Source: CAXXOK01 sp963663285 (GTDB lineage: Bacteria > Bacillota > Clostridia > Christensenellales > Aristaeellaceae). From it: DNA of 64,000 nt. Positions within the stretch are counted from its first letter, which is position 1; each line of letters begins with the position of its first letter. This document shows positions 26,641 to 34,515 of this stretch, one piece after another. Location of the stretch: assembly GCA_963663285.2 (NCBI GenBank), contig CAXXNI010000004.1:186001-250000 (forward strand). Reading direction: 5' to 3'. A program made the position numbers and the translations under genes. The notes below the pieces were generated by a model. That model made no database searches and was not told the origin of the DNA. It saw nothing but the letters and a program-made list of their open reading frames with translations.

Positions 26641-27942
26641 TTAGCCTGCCATTTCATGATCACGACATTTGCTTTTGCTCTTTGTTGCCGTTAAAATACC
26701 CTCCAATTGTTCTTTGTCCAGCGCCTTCACCAGCTTATCGTGCTGTTGCGCCTTGTCCGCCAGCAATTTTGCGCGTTTTTCGCTCGCCTCCAGTTTCCAG
26801 CGTAGCGAGGACACCTCCCGTTCGTAGCTTTTCTCCAACCGTTGACACTTGTTTTCAGCCTTCAAGTAGCGGTTGTATATATTAACCAACATTTTTACAA
26901 CCTTGTGGAAGAATGGCTTCGCCTTGTTTTCTCGATAGCTTCGCGCAGATTCCAGTATACCGATTTCCGGCAGGGCTTTTTCGGGGTTTAGCTCGAACTT
27001 CTCCACAAAGGCGTCCACTTTGGCGACTCTTGGTGCAAGCTGATTGAGCTTGTCCTGAACAGCTTGAGCATCGGCGGCGGCTTGTTCTTTTTCAGCCTCA
27101 AGCTGGGCAATCTCCGCTACCTTGTGTTCCTTCTCGGCTTCGAGCTCGGCAAGACGCTTCTGCTCCTGCTCCACCTTGAACTGCACGACCGTGAGATGTT
27201 CCTCAGAGTTGCCGCGTTCGCCACGCTCAACATCGGTGTACCCAGCATCTTGCATGTGCTCAAAGTAATCATCCTGCAACACGCTGTAGGACTTGCGTAG
27301 CACAGGCTTACCCGCTTTCGTCAGCAACGGTTTGCCTGCATCATCCACCATAGGACTGGACTGCCACTTTTTACTGCTGCTTACTTGCGTGATGCTCTCC
27401 CGAACGGTGCCGCGCAGTTTCTCATCCTTGCAGCGTTTTGACCAAAGAATCTGCTTTTCTACTACTGGTACATACACCACATGCAGGTGATAGTGGTACA
27501 CCTCACGTCCCAGGGCTTCACTCATAGCAGAGTTGCGTTCGTCAGAGTGCATGACCGCTGACAGGATGTACTGCTCACCACCGACAATCTCAATGGCACT
27601 CTTGTAGGCTTCGGCAAAGAACTGCTTGGCAAATTCATAGCCGCCATGGTTGAAGAAGTAGGCGCTGTTCACATCGAATATCAACTCTCCATAATGTGCA
27701 GCGCCCTGCTTCAAACCGCGTGTGGAGATAATGCCGTCCTTCTCCATCTGCTGAAAGGTTTCCGCATAGCCTGCTTCGGGCTTCTTAAAGTGAACGTTCA
27801 TTGCAGCACGTTCCAGTACGATGTCAGGATTGACGTAGCTCTCTTTCTCGCGTTCATTGTGGTGCTGGGCATTGTCGATTTTACTTTCGGCCAGATTCGC
27901 GTTTCGCACCGTAGTGCGGTCAACACCGTCGTTTCTCGCCAT
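26641..27942 (-). CDS. mobV: MobV-family relaxase (Mob/Pre)
   Basis: A 433-residue mobilization relaxase that nicks the transfer origin and pilots the strand. The metal-binding motif 'YHYHLHVVYVPV' (about residues 150-161) and the N-terminal 'RNANLAESKIDNAQHHNERE' are typical of MobV. The C-terminal half is a long coiled coil rich in Glu and Lys. AAAGGAGG precedes the ATG at 27942. An oriT-like site lies some 50 bases upstream, the normal place for this family. The nearby hairpin at about 26571-26600 may end the transcript. Confidence 0.9.
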   Translation of the reverse strand: MARNDGVDRTTVRNANLAESKIDNAQHHNEREKESYVNPDIVLERAAMNVHFKKPEAGYAETFQQMEKDGIISTRGLKQGAAHYGELIFDVNSAYFFNHGGYEFAKQFFAEAYKSAIEIVGGEQYILSAVMHSDERNSAMSEALGREVYHYHLHVVYVPVVEKQILWSKRCKDEKLRGTVRESITQVSSSKKWQSSPMVDDAGKPLLTKAGKPVLRKSYSVLQDDYFEHMQDAGYTDVERGERGNSEEHLTVVQFKVEQEQKRLAELEAEKEHKVAEIAQLEAEKEQAAADAQAVQDKLNQLAPRVAKVDAFVEKFELNPEKALPEIGILESARSYRENKAKPFFHKVVKMLVNIYNRYLKAENKCQRLEKSYEREVSSLRWKLEASEKRAKLLADKAQQHDKLVKALDKEQLEGILTATKSKSKCRDHEMAG

Positions 27943-27993
27943 AACAAACCTCCTTTATCTTTCGTCGTTTTGCCTGCCGCGCCGGGGCTACGG

Positions 27994-28030
27994 CACTTTT
28001 TCAAAGTGTAATAACCCACTATGACACTTT
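27994..28030 (-). other. Putative oriT of MobV type
   Basis: On the minus strand, AAAGTG...TAGTGGGTTATTACACTTT resembles the pMV158-class nick region (TAGTGTG/TTA), with AAAGTG/CACTTT inverted repeats on each side and a second CACTTT-TTC-AAAGTG hairpin. It lies just upstream of mobV. Confidence 0.6.
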
Positions 28031-28202
28031 CATCCCTTTGGGCTGCAAAGTGCCGTGGGCTCTCCGAGGGGGTAACGCCCTCTTAGTCAGCTTCAGCTGA
28101 CAGCTCCCCCAAGGGGGAGTAGAAGCATTCGGGAACCCTGTCCCGAATGGGGCTACGCCAGCGGCACCAAGCAGCTAACGTGGCCCAAACGGGGGACATT
28201 CG

Positions 28203-28616
28203 TCAGACGTAGATTAACTCCGTAAGCACGATTTCCTCGGTACGATCGCGGATACTGTTCATCAACTGAATCCACCTCATAGGGTCGTCAGCTTTCAGCT
28301 GCTCTATAACATTCTCGACTTTCGCCATCTGTCGGATGGTCGTTGCAAGCCGTTCCTCTGCCTGTTCGTTCAGGTCAGGGATGAGGGTTTCCATATCGCC
28401 AGACAGGAGAAGACGCGTGTACAGCCCCGGACGGTTTTCTTCCAAGTACTGGAGGTGCATCATGCCCCAGCGACCAAAGAGGTGGGAATTCGGTGCAATG
28501 CCAAGGGCGGGAAAGTAGTAGTCTCCAATTTTGGTATACGTCAGTTTAAATCGGTTTTCATAGGGGGTATTCCTTTCAATTCTTTCTGTTTGCTGCTGGT
28601 GACAGGAGCGTGTCAC
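28203..28616 (-). CDS. TnpV-like transposon protein, start disrupted
   Basis: The frame encodes a TnpV-type protein: 'FKLTYTKIGDYYFPALG', 'GRWGMMHLQYLEENRPGLY', 'LNEQAEERLATTIRQM', 'MNSIRDRTEEIVLTELIY'. TnpV is a conserved small protein of integrative elements of unknown role. The only ATG with a ribosome binding site (28561, after AAAGG) is out of frame by one base; the frame itself opens at a GTG (28616) inside a hairpin. A one-base loss just after the start codon would explain this, so expression is doubtful. Confidence 0.65.
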   Translation of the reverse strand: MTRSCHQQQTERIERNTPYENRFKLTYTKIGDYYFPALGIAPNSHLFGRWGMMHLQYLEENRPGLYTRLLLSGDMETLIPDLNEQAEERLATTIRQMAKVENVIEQLKADDPMRWIQLMNSIRDRTEEIVLTELIYV

Positions 28617-28647
28617 GCTCCTGTAATAGCGGCGAGGGAAGGTCCAA

Positions 28648-28881
28648 TCACCATTGAAACGGCTGTGGGATACCTACCTTGTCGAGATACTCCTGCCGTG
28701 CTTTCTCGCGTTCTTCCTCGGTGGTCGCGGTCTTGTAGGTGGTATACAGGCTGCGAGTCAGCATAGCATCCACCTTCTTTTGCAGACCGGCACAGATCTC
28801 ATCATCGTACTTTCGCATGTCGGCAAGGTGGTAAAGAATTAGGTGAAGGAACAAGTCTTCGGGAATTTGTACGTTGCTCAT
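28648..28881 (-). CDS. 77-residue conserved element protein
   Basis: ATG 28881 follows GGAGGCTGTC. The product ('MSNVQIPEDLFLHLILYHL... TATTEEEREKARQEYLDKVG') belongs to a small soluble family carried by many Firmicute integrative elements next to RepA-like ATPase genes. No catalytic motifs are seen; it is helical and charged. The role is unknown; plasmid-like replication or copy control is inference from position. Confidence 0.7.
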   Translation of the reverse strand: MSNVQIPEDLFLHLILYHLADMRKYDDEICAGLQKKVDAMLTRSLYTTYKTATTEEEREKARQEYLDKVGIPQPFQW

Positions 28882-28899
28882 GACAGCCTCCGTGTCGGT

Positions 28900-29034
28900 C
28901 GTGACGGTCGTGACGGTATTTTTACTAGTTAGGACTAGACTGTAGAAAATATCGGCACGACCGTCACGGAGTTCAAAAAAGCTAGGAAAATCAAGGACTA
29001 CAGGCGTGACGGTATTTTTACGGATACCGTCACG
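28900..29034. repeat. GTGACGG inverted repeats beside the RepA-like gene
   Basis: CGTGACGGTCGTG (28900-28912) pairs with CACGACCGTCACG (28956-28968), and CGTGACGGTAT (29005-29015) pairs with ATACCGTCACG (29024-29034). Further CGTCAC copies continue into the ATPase gene. This could be an iteron-like origin, or terminator/regulatory hairpins. Confidence 0.6.
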
Positions 29035-29048
29035 TCTACAATATTCCG

Positions 29049-30158
29049 TCACGCATCGTCACGCATTTTTGAGAGCTTGACCTGCCGTCCGTCGTGGGTG
29101 CGTTTGCTCTCACAAAGGATGCCATACTCGTTGAAAAGCCGCTCGGCATTCACATTGAGATAGCGCGTCAGGACATTAGGCTGCATCTCCAAATCAGGCA
29201 GACGTTCCAACAACTCTGTGGGACTACCGTGCCATTCGGGATTGTTCTCGGTCAGAAGCGTGGTGACTTTTTCAAGCGTAGGGTCAGGCGGCGCTTTCCA
29301 AAGCTCCGTTTCTGCCTTGACGAATGTCCACACACAACGTTCTCGATCAAAGGACAAGGCGAGCTCCTGATCTTGCTGGTCGCGTCCGATAACCTCGATC
29401 ACAGCATTGTTGTCTGTGCGTTTCTTCTTTTGCATAATAAACGCACCGTCCGCAGCGCCCAGCAACCCGTTTGTGCCGGATATCATGTCGAAGCTGTCAG
29501 CCGCTTCCATCTTGCGTGTGTGATGCACCACCAGCAAGCACAGCTTGTGGGCATCGCTAAAGGTCTTGAGCCGAGTAACGATCTCGTAATCGCTGGCGTA
29601 GCTGTAACGATCGCCGCCGACCTCCCTCACCTTTTGCAAAGTGTCAATGATAATCAGCTTGGTGTTGGGATGTTCCTTGAGGAAAGTCGTGAGCTGCTCG
29701 TCTAGTCCCGTACAGAGTGTTTTCGCTTGCGTAGTAAAGTGCAGGTGATCGCAGCCATCAACACCAAACATCTGCGATAAACGTTTTTGCAGCCTTGCAT
29801 AATTATCCTCCAAGGCAAGATACAACACCGTGCCTTGATGTACCTCATAGTTCCACAGGGGAAGCCCCATCGCTATATGGTAGCTAAGCTGTGCCATGAA
29901 GAACGATTTGCCGATCTTCGGCGCACCTACGAACAGGTACGTTCCTGCACAGAGCAGTCCGTCGATCAGGATGGACTTGGGCTCATAGGACATGTCATAC
30001 AGTTCCGACATGGAGATTGTTTGCAGGGAACCGTTATTTTTCTTGATATTCGCGGGCTTCGTTGGTATAATATTTGTGGAATTGTTTTGTAAGGACTGCC
30101 CTTCATCTGCGCCAACAGATGGGTTCGGGGCGGTCTCTTTTTGTCTTTCAGCCTTCAT
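29049..30158 (-). CDS. RepA-like AAA ATPase/helicase (AAA_25)
   Basis: A 369-residue RecA-fold ATPase like the hexameric RepA helicases of plasmids. Walker A is 'FVGAPKIGKSFF' (about residues 75-86), Walker B is 'LIIIDTLQKVREVGGD', and 'LLVVHHTRK' follows as the sensor strand. The first 60 residues are polar and probably disordered; the C-terminus is a small winged-helix-like part. AAAGGAG precedes the ATG, which overlaps the previous gene. It probably supports replication of the excised element. Confidence 0.82.
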   Translation of the reverse strand: MKAERQKETAPNPSVGADEGQSLQNNSTNIIPTKPANIKKNNGSLQTISMSELYDMSYEPKSILIDGLLCAGTYLFVGAPKIGKSFFMAQLSYHIAMGLPLWNYEVHQGTVLYLALEDNYARLQKRLSQMFGVDGCDHLHFTTQAKTLCTGLDEQLTTFLKEHPNTKLIIIDTLQKVREVGGDRYSYASDYEIVTRLKTFSDAHKLCLLVVHHTRKMEAADSFDMISGTNGLLGAADGAFIMQKKKRTDNNAVIEVIGRDQQDQELALSFDRERCVWTFVKAETELWKAPPDPTLEKVTTLLTENNPEWHGSPTELLERLPDLEMQPNVLTRYLNVNAERLFNEYGILCESKRTHDGRQVKLSKMRDDA

Positions 30159-30480
30159 GCATTTCTCCTTTCAATCCATCCATCGTATCGGTCATCCATC
30201 GAATAACATCCAGCAATTCATTACTCACTTTGCCAGCGTTTGTCAGTCGTTGCAGCTCCGTCAGCACCGCCGTTAGTTGGTCACGCAATGCCTTGTACAC
30301 CCTTGGATTCCCCTGGACAATAACATCCCTGCACAGTAGCCGCTTGATGATGTAGTCTTGCTTGGTCAGCCCCGACAGCTTCACCATAATATCCAGTTGC
30401 TTGTTCTCCTCGGGGGACATGCGAAACGCCACGGTTTTGCTACGCCAGCGGTTGCAAGCATCCTTCGCTTTTGCAGTCAT
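30148..30480 (-). CDS. MobC-like relaxosome/ribbon-helix-helix protein
   Basis: A 110-residue protein. 'KTVAFRMSPEENKQLDIMVKLSGLTKQDYIIKRLL' (about residues 15-50) is a ribbon-helix-helix DNA-binding segment of the MobC/NikA kind. The ATG at 30480 has AAGGAG upstream and overlaps the integrase stop by four bases. It probably helps the relaxase at oriT or controls the operon. Confidence 0.7.
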   Translation of the reverse strand: MTAKAKDACNRWRSKTVAFRMSPEENKQLDIMVKLSGLTKQDYIIKRLLCRDVIVQGNPRVYKALRDQLTAVLTELQRLTNAGKVSNELLDVIRWMTDTMDGLKGEMHEG

Positions 30481-31565
30481 AGCGTGTCTCCTTTCAGCGA
30501 CCATTCTTCATCCAACTTATCAGCCATCTCGGTTTGCTTGGTGGGAAAAAGGTGCGCGTAGCGGTACGTAATATCAATGCTTTCATGCCCAACACGTTCC
30601 GCGATGGCAACAGCAGAGAATCCTTTCTCAATCAGGAAGCTGACGTGGCTGTGACGCAGATCGTGGATGCGAATCTTCTTGATACCCGAAGCCTTGCTGC
30701 CACGAGCCATTTCGTGGGTCAGGAAGTGCCTGGTGAAGGGGAAGAGGCGATCATCGGGCTGCAAGCCGTACAAGGACTTCATGTAGTCCTGCATCTCCTC
30801 ACAGAGGAATTTTGAAAGGTGGATAATTCGATTACTCTTGGGCGTTTTAGGCTCGGTCACTACGTCGCGTCCCTTGAATCGCTGATAGGACTTGTTGATT
30901 CGCAGCGTCGAGCGCTGGAAGTCAAAGTCCGCCGCTGTGAGCGCTAGCAGTTCGCCCTCGCGAATGCCACACCAGTATAGGACTTCAAAGGCATAATAGG
31001 AGAGGGGCTTGTCCATGATGGTATCGGCGAAGCGTTGATACTCCTCCTTCGTCCAGAACAGCATCTCCTTGTGCGTGTCTCGCCCCATATTACCTGCGAT
31101 CTCGGCAGGGTTCTGCTTGAGCCGATAATAGCGCACAGCATGGTTGAAGATTGCGCTGAGCTGGCTATGAACCGTCTTAAGATAGGTTGACGAGTAGGGC
31201 TTGCCATTCTCCATGTGAACTGCCATGAGCGTGTTTTGCCATGCGATCACGTCTTTAGGCTCAATTTCACTGATGATTCTCTTCTGGAAATAGGGAAGAA
31301 TCTTGGTGTCGATCATGTTATCCTTGGATATCCATGTGTTTTCCCGCAGACGATCCTTCTTGTCGGTGCGGTAAATCGTCACGAAATCACCGAAGGTCAT
31401 GGTTAAGTCCGCCGTTTTTTGAAGCAGATACTGCCTTTCCCATTCCTGCGCGTCACGCTTTTTGGCAAATCCGCGCTTCATCTTCTTTCGGCGAACACCT
31501 GTGAAATCGGTGAAGTAAAACGATGCGTAGTAGGTTCCTTGCTTTTCATCCTTATAGACTGGCAC
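30477..31565 (-). CDS. int: Tyrosine site-specific integrase
   Basis: About 362 residues, Tn916/phage type. It has an N-terminal arm-binding domain ('VPVYKDEKQGTYYASFYF'), a SAM-like core-binding domain ('FGDFVTIYRTDKKDRLRENTW'), and a catalytic domain with Arg in 'CGIREGELLALT', 'IRIHDLRHSHVSFLI', 'VGHESIDITYRYAHL' (HxxR, His, Tyr). The start is taken as GTG 31565, eight bases after AAGGAGG; an ATG at 31592 lies inside the excisionase frame. It catalyses integration at guaA. It looks intact. Confidence 0.9.
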   Translation of the reverse strand: MPVYKDEKQGTYYASFYFTDFTGVRRKKMKRGFAKKRDAQEWERQYLLQKTADLTMTFGDFVTIYRTDKKDRLRENTWISKDNMIDTKILPYFQKRIISEIEPKDVIAWQNTLMAVHMENGKPYSSTYLKTVHSQLSAIFNHAVRYYRLKQNPAEIAGNMGRDTHKEMLFWTKEEYQRFADTIMDKPLSYYAFEVLYWCGIREGELLALTAADFDFQRSTLRINKSYQRFKGRDVVTEPKTPKSNRIIHLSKFLCEEMQDYMKSLYGLQPDDRLFPFTRHFLTHEMARGSKASGIKKIRIHDLRHSHVSFLIEKGFSAVAIAERVGHESIDITYRYAHLFPTKQTEMADKLDEEWSLKGDTL

Positions 31566-31758
31566 ATTGGTCACCTCCTTGTTCCATCCCATAGAACTGT
31601 TCCCGAAAGAAACGGCGGCTCACCCGACCGGATACCGTTGTGTACCCGCTTGCCTTGAGCTTTTCATTCCATTCATGAATCATCTTTTAGGCTGTTGCTT
31701 TGGAAACGCCTAATTCTTGTGCTACCTCTTGCGCTGTTGCAAAAACGTTGTTTTTCAT
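31552..31758 (-). pseudogene. Excisionase-like HTH gene with nonsense codon
   Basis: From ATG 31758 (after AGGAGGGG) the frame reads a MerR/excisionase-like helix-turn-helix: 'MKNNVFATAQEVAQELGVSK', 'ATA', then TAA at 31687-31689, then continues in frame 'KMIHEWNEKLKASGYTTVSG', 'RVSRRFFREQFYG'. Relatives read Tyr at the stop position ('ATAYKMI'), so a single base change has cut the gene after 23 codons. The downstream part overlaps the integrase start. Confidence 0.8.
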
Positions 31759-31802
31759 TTTCCCCTCCTGCGCTATATATATTTGCTTAGTAAACACAAC
31801 GA

Positions 31803-31831
31803 ATTATATACTAAGCATATTTGAATAGCAA
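31803..31831 (-). promoter_or_regulatory. Promoter of the integrase/excisionase operon
   Basis: On the minus strand TTGCTA (31826-31831), 17 bases, TATAAT (31803-31808). Inverted copies of TTGCTTAGTA/TACTAAGCATA overlap it and are likely operators for the neighbouring Xre protein. Confidence 0.65.
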
Positions 31832-31863
31832 TACATTTTCTAAATATATTTATTTAGTAATTC

Positions 31864-31892
31864 TTGAGACACTCTCATCTGTGTGGTATACT
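31864..31892 (+). promoter_or_regulatory. Promoter of the element's Xre regulator
   Basis: TTGAGA (31864-31869), 17 bases, TATACT (31887-31892), 35 bases before the Xre gene start. It diverges from the integrase promoter. Confidence 0.65.
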
Positions 31893-31926
31893 ACAGGTAA
31901 GACAATTGTTTTCAGGGAGGTTTTTT

Positions 31927-32433
31927 ATGGCGGTTGGAGATCGGATTAAGCGAGCGCGCAATTATCGCAAGATGACGATGATGGAATTGGGGCGTGCTGT
32001 TGGATTTGACGAAAATAGCGCCGATGTCCGTATTGCGCAATATGAAAACAATTCGCGTAAACCTAAAGAAGACTTGCTGCGTAAGATTGCAGAAGCCTTG
32101 GATGTAAACTATCGCTCGCTGTATGAACCTACGTTGTATACAGCTGAGGATATTATGTATATGCTTTTTGAACTGGATGAGCACTATCCGTCTATTCGCT
32201 TGTTTGATGTAGTTGATAATACAGATGGGGATGCTCCCGAAAAACGTGTTGCAGTATGCTTCCGCTACGATCTGGTGGAAAGTTTTCTGAAAGAGTGGAA
32301 GCTTCGCAAGGAGCAGCTGGCAAACGGAGAAATCAATAAAGCCGAGTACGAGGAGTGGAAACTTAACTGGCCACAAACAGCAGATTATTGCGGTAAATTT
32401 CAGCCCAAGAAAGAATGGCGACAAAATCCATAA
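31927..32433 (+). CDS. Xre-family regulator of the element
   Basis: A 168-residue protein starting at ATG 31927 after GGGAGG. The N-terminal helix-turn-helix is 'MAVGDRIKRARNYRKMTMME', with 'RIAQYENNSRKPKEDLLRKI' completing it by about residue 55. The rest ('EDIMYMLFELDEHYPSIRLF', 'VESFLKEWKLRKEQLANGEI') resembles C-terminal parts of regulators beside Tn-type integrases. It is transcribed away from the integrase operon and probably represses it. Confidence 0.85.
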   Translation: MAVGDRIKRARNYRKMTMMELGRAVGFDENSADVRIAQYENNSRKPKEDLLRKIAEALDVNYRSLYEPTLYTAEDIMYMLFELDEHYPSIRLFDVVDNTDGDAPEKRVAVCFRYDLVESFLKEWKLRKEQLANGEINKAEYEEWKLNWPQTADYCGKFQPKKEWRQNP

Positions 32434-32441
32434 ATACATAA

Positions 32442-32474
32442 AACCCCTCCGAAACTTACCGTTTCGGAGGGGTT
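32442..32474. terminator. Terminator after the element's Xre gene
   Basis: A perfect 14-bp stem AACCCCTCCGAAAC/GTTTCGGAGGGGTT with a five-base loop. The T run is better on the minus strand (TTTTATG), so it may also shield the element from guaA readthrough. Confidence 0.8.
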
Positions 32475-32509
32475 GTGTCTGCCCTCTTGTTTTGAGAATA
32501 ATGCAAAAT

Positions 32510-32527
32510 AGTATCAAATCAGTATCA
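32510..32527 (+). repeat. Candidate integrase arm sites, right end
   Basis: AGTATCA at 32510 and 32521, the same spacing and orientation as the doublet at the left end (14408, 14419), about 60 bases inside the guaA junction. Confidence 0.6.
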
Positions 32528-32585
32528 CAAGGCATTTGGAAGTCGCAAAGCCCCTGAGATTACTGGCTGTTTTGATAATCCGCGG

Positions 32586-34130
32586 TTACTCCCACTCAAT
32601 GCTCGCGGGCGGCTTGGTGGTAATGTCGTACAGTACGCGGTTGACGCCTTTGACTTCGCCTACGATGCGCCCCGCGATATGGTTAAGCAGCGGGTAGGGC
32701 AGCTGCGCCACGTCTGCGGTCATAAAATCGTCGGTGGTCACGGCGCGGATGGCGATGGCATAGGCGTAGGTGCGTTCGTCGCCCATTACGCCCACGCTGC
32801 GCGCGCCGGTGAGCACGGTAAAGTACTGGGAAACGGTGCGGTTGAGACCCGCGGCGGCTATTTCGTCGCGCAGAATTTTATCGCTCTCGCGGACAATGCG
32901 CACCTTCTCGGGAGTCAGGTCGCCCACGACGCGGATGGCAAGGCCCGGCCCGGGGAACGGCTGGCGGTACACCAGGCTCTCGGGCAAACCGAGGGTGATG
33001 CCCAGCTTGCGAACCTCGTCCTTAAACAGCATGCGCAGCGGCTCCACAAGGCTTTCAAAACCCAGCTCCTTGGGCAGGCCGCCGACGTTGTGGTGGCTTT
33101 TGATCACTGCGCTGCCCTTGACGTCGCCGGATTCAATTACGTCCGGGTAAATAGTGCCCTGCGCGAAGTGGTCGCGTTTGCCCAGCTTGGCGGCTTCTTC
33201 TTTAAACACTTCTACAAAATCGCGGCCGATGATTTTGCGTTTCTGCTCCGGCTCGACGACATCCTTCAAATCGGCAAAGAACTTTTCGCTCGCGTTGGCG
33301 TGCACCAGCTCCACCGGGAAGGTTTTGGTGAAAATATCGACAACCTGGTCGCTCTCGCCGGCGCGCATAAAGCCGTGGTCTACATACACGCAGGTCAGGC
33401 GGTTGCCAATGGCGCGGTAGAGCAGTGCGGCAGCTACGGCGCTGTCTACGCCGCCGCTGAGGCCCAGCAGCACGGTGCCGTCCTTCACCTGTTTGCGAAT
33501 CTCTTCCACAGCCATTTCGGCGTAGGCTTCCATGTTCCAATCGCCGCGGAGCTTGCAGATTTTTTTGAGGAAGTTATCCAGCATTTTGCGGCCTTCCTCG
33601 GTATGGGTTACTTCGGGGTGGAACTGCACGCCGTAAATGCGGCGCTCCTCGCAGGCCATGGCCGCGATGGGGCAGCTGTCGGTATGGGCGATGCTTTCAA
33701 AGCCTTCCGGCAATTGCAGCACCTGGTAGGTATGGCTCATCCAACAGTAACTTTTTTCGCTGAGGCCTTCCATCAAGCCCGTGTCGCGCTTGTCCACCGT
33801 CATCTCGATCCGGCCGTATTCCCGCAGGGAGCACGCGCCCGCGTCGCCGCCCAGAATTTTAGCGGTCAGCTGCATGCCGTAGCAGATGCCCAGCACCGGT
33901 ACGCCGAGGTCGTAAATGCCTTTGTCGCAGTAAGGCGCATCCTCGTTGATGATGCAGGATGGTCCGCCGGAGAGGATGAGGCCTTCCGGCTGATAGGCTT
34001 TAATGTCGTTAAGCGGCGTACTGTATGGTAAAACGACCGAAAATACCCCGCATTCGCGTACACGGCGCGCGATGAGCTGCGTATACTGTGCGCCAAAATC
34101 CAGAATCACTACACATTGCTGGTTTTGCAT
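32586..34130 (-). CDS. guaA: GMP synthase (glutamine-hydrolysing)
   Basis: A 514-residue enzyme that aminates XMP to GMP. The N-terminal class I amidotransferase has 'PVLGICYGMQLTAK' (nucleophile Cys about residue 83) and 'GVQFHPEVTHTEEG' (His/Glu). The ATP-pyrophosphatase has the P-loop 'LLGLSGGVDSAVAAALL' (about 221-237), and the C-terminal dimerisation domain ends '...PPASIEWE'. AGGAGGCACT precedes the ATG. The last codons are the attachment site of the element. No guanine riboswitch was recognised in the 5' region. Confidence 0.97.
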   Translation of the reverse strand: MQNQQCVVILDFGAQYTQLIARRVRECGVFSVVLPYSTPLNDIKAYQPEGLILSGGPSCIINEDAPYCDKGIYDLGVPVLGICYGMQLTAKILGGDAGACSLREYGRIEMTVDKRDTGLMEGLSEKSYCWMSHTYQVLQLPEGFESIAHTDSCPIAAMACEERRIYGVQFHPEVTHTEEGRKMLDNFLKKICKLRGDWNMEAYAEMAVEEIRKQVKDGTVLLGLSGGVDSAVAAALLYRAIGNRLTCVYVDHGFMRAGESDQVVDIFTKTFPVELVHANASEKFFADLKDVVEPEQKRKIIGRDFVEVFKEEAAKLGKRDHFAQGTIYPDVIESGDVKGSAVIKSHHNVGGLPKELGFESLVEPLRMLFKDEVRKLGITLGLPESLVYRQPFPGPGLAIRVVGDLTPEKVRIVRESDKILRDEIAAAGLNRTVSQYFTVLTGARSVGVMGDERTYAYAIAIRAVTTDDFMTADVAQLPYPLLNHIAGRIVGEVKGVNRVLYDITTKPPASIEWE

Positions 34131-34515
34131 GAGTGCCTCCTAACCAAATTTCCCGGTATCGCGCGGAGGGGTCGCTGCTTGGGTGAACCGACCGGCGCGG
34201 ATGGATACTCGTATTGTATTTTGCCATAAACCGTCCGCTACCGCAAGAGGAAGCGTGCAAAAAAGCGTACCGGTTTCACACGAATTGCATCAGCAGTTGC
34301 AAAAAAGGGCGGATAAAAGCGTTGTGGGTGCGGGCACGCAGGGTTTTAGGGTGCGGTTTGGCGGTTTGCAATCATTGCATATAATAGAAAGAAAATACTT
34401 GCGGAGGGTACGGTATTTTACCAGAATCCAGCGAATGTACAAACAACCTTCACATAGCGGACACAGCGCCATAAGAAACAGGCGGTAACATAAAACCCGT
34501 AACAAGGAGGGATCC
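34131..34515. other. Intergenic region between guaA and the secreted repeat protein
   Basis: Divergent gap of 385 bases. The right side carries a promoter (34358-34385). On the guaA side a TACAAT-like -10 box is visible at about 34215 on the minus strand, without a good -35. No coding frame with a ribosome binding site and no riboswitch core were seen. Confidence 0.4.
34358..34385 (+). promoter_or_regulatory. Promoter of the secreted repeat protein gene
   Basis: TTGGCG (34358-34363), 16 bases, perfect TATAAT (34380-34385), 130 bases before the start codon. Confidence 0.5.

Larger units (their letters stand above)
14293..32597. mobile_element. Integrative mobilizable element inserted at the 3' end of guaA
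   Basis: An 18.3-kb block bounded by TTATTCCCACTC (14293) and TTACTCCCACTC (32586), which match in 11 of 12 bases and encode the last codons of guaA on the minus strand. Just inside each end is the pair AGTATCA-N4-AGTATCA, as expected for integrase arm sites. The right part carries a tyrosine integrase, a broken excisionase, an Xre regulator, a RepA-like ATPase, a TnpV-like protein, a MobV relaxase and an oriT. The left part is the restriction-modification cargo. There are no type IV secretion genes, so transfer would need a helper. Confidence 0.8.

Noticed and set aside
32679..34031. A 450-codon open frame on the plus strand opposite guaA
   Set aside because: It is the antisense shadow of guaA, rich in His/Ala/Gly with no protein family character and no ribosome binding site.
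34131..34300. Possible guanine riboswitch upstream of guaA
   Set aside because: The conserved loop sequences and three-way junction could not be found on the minus strand.
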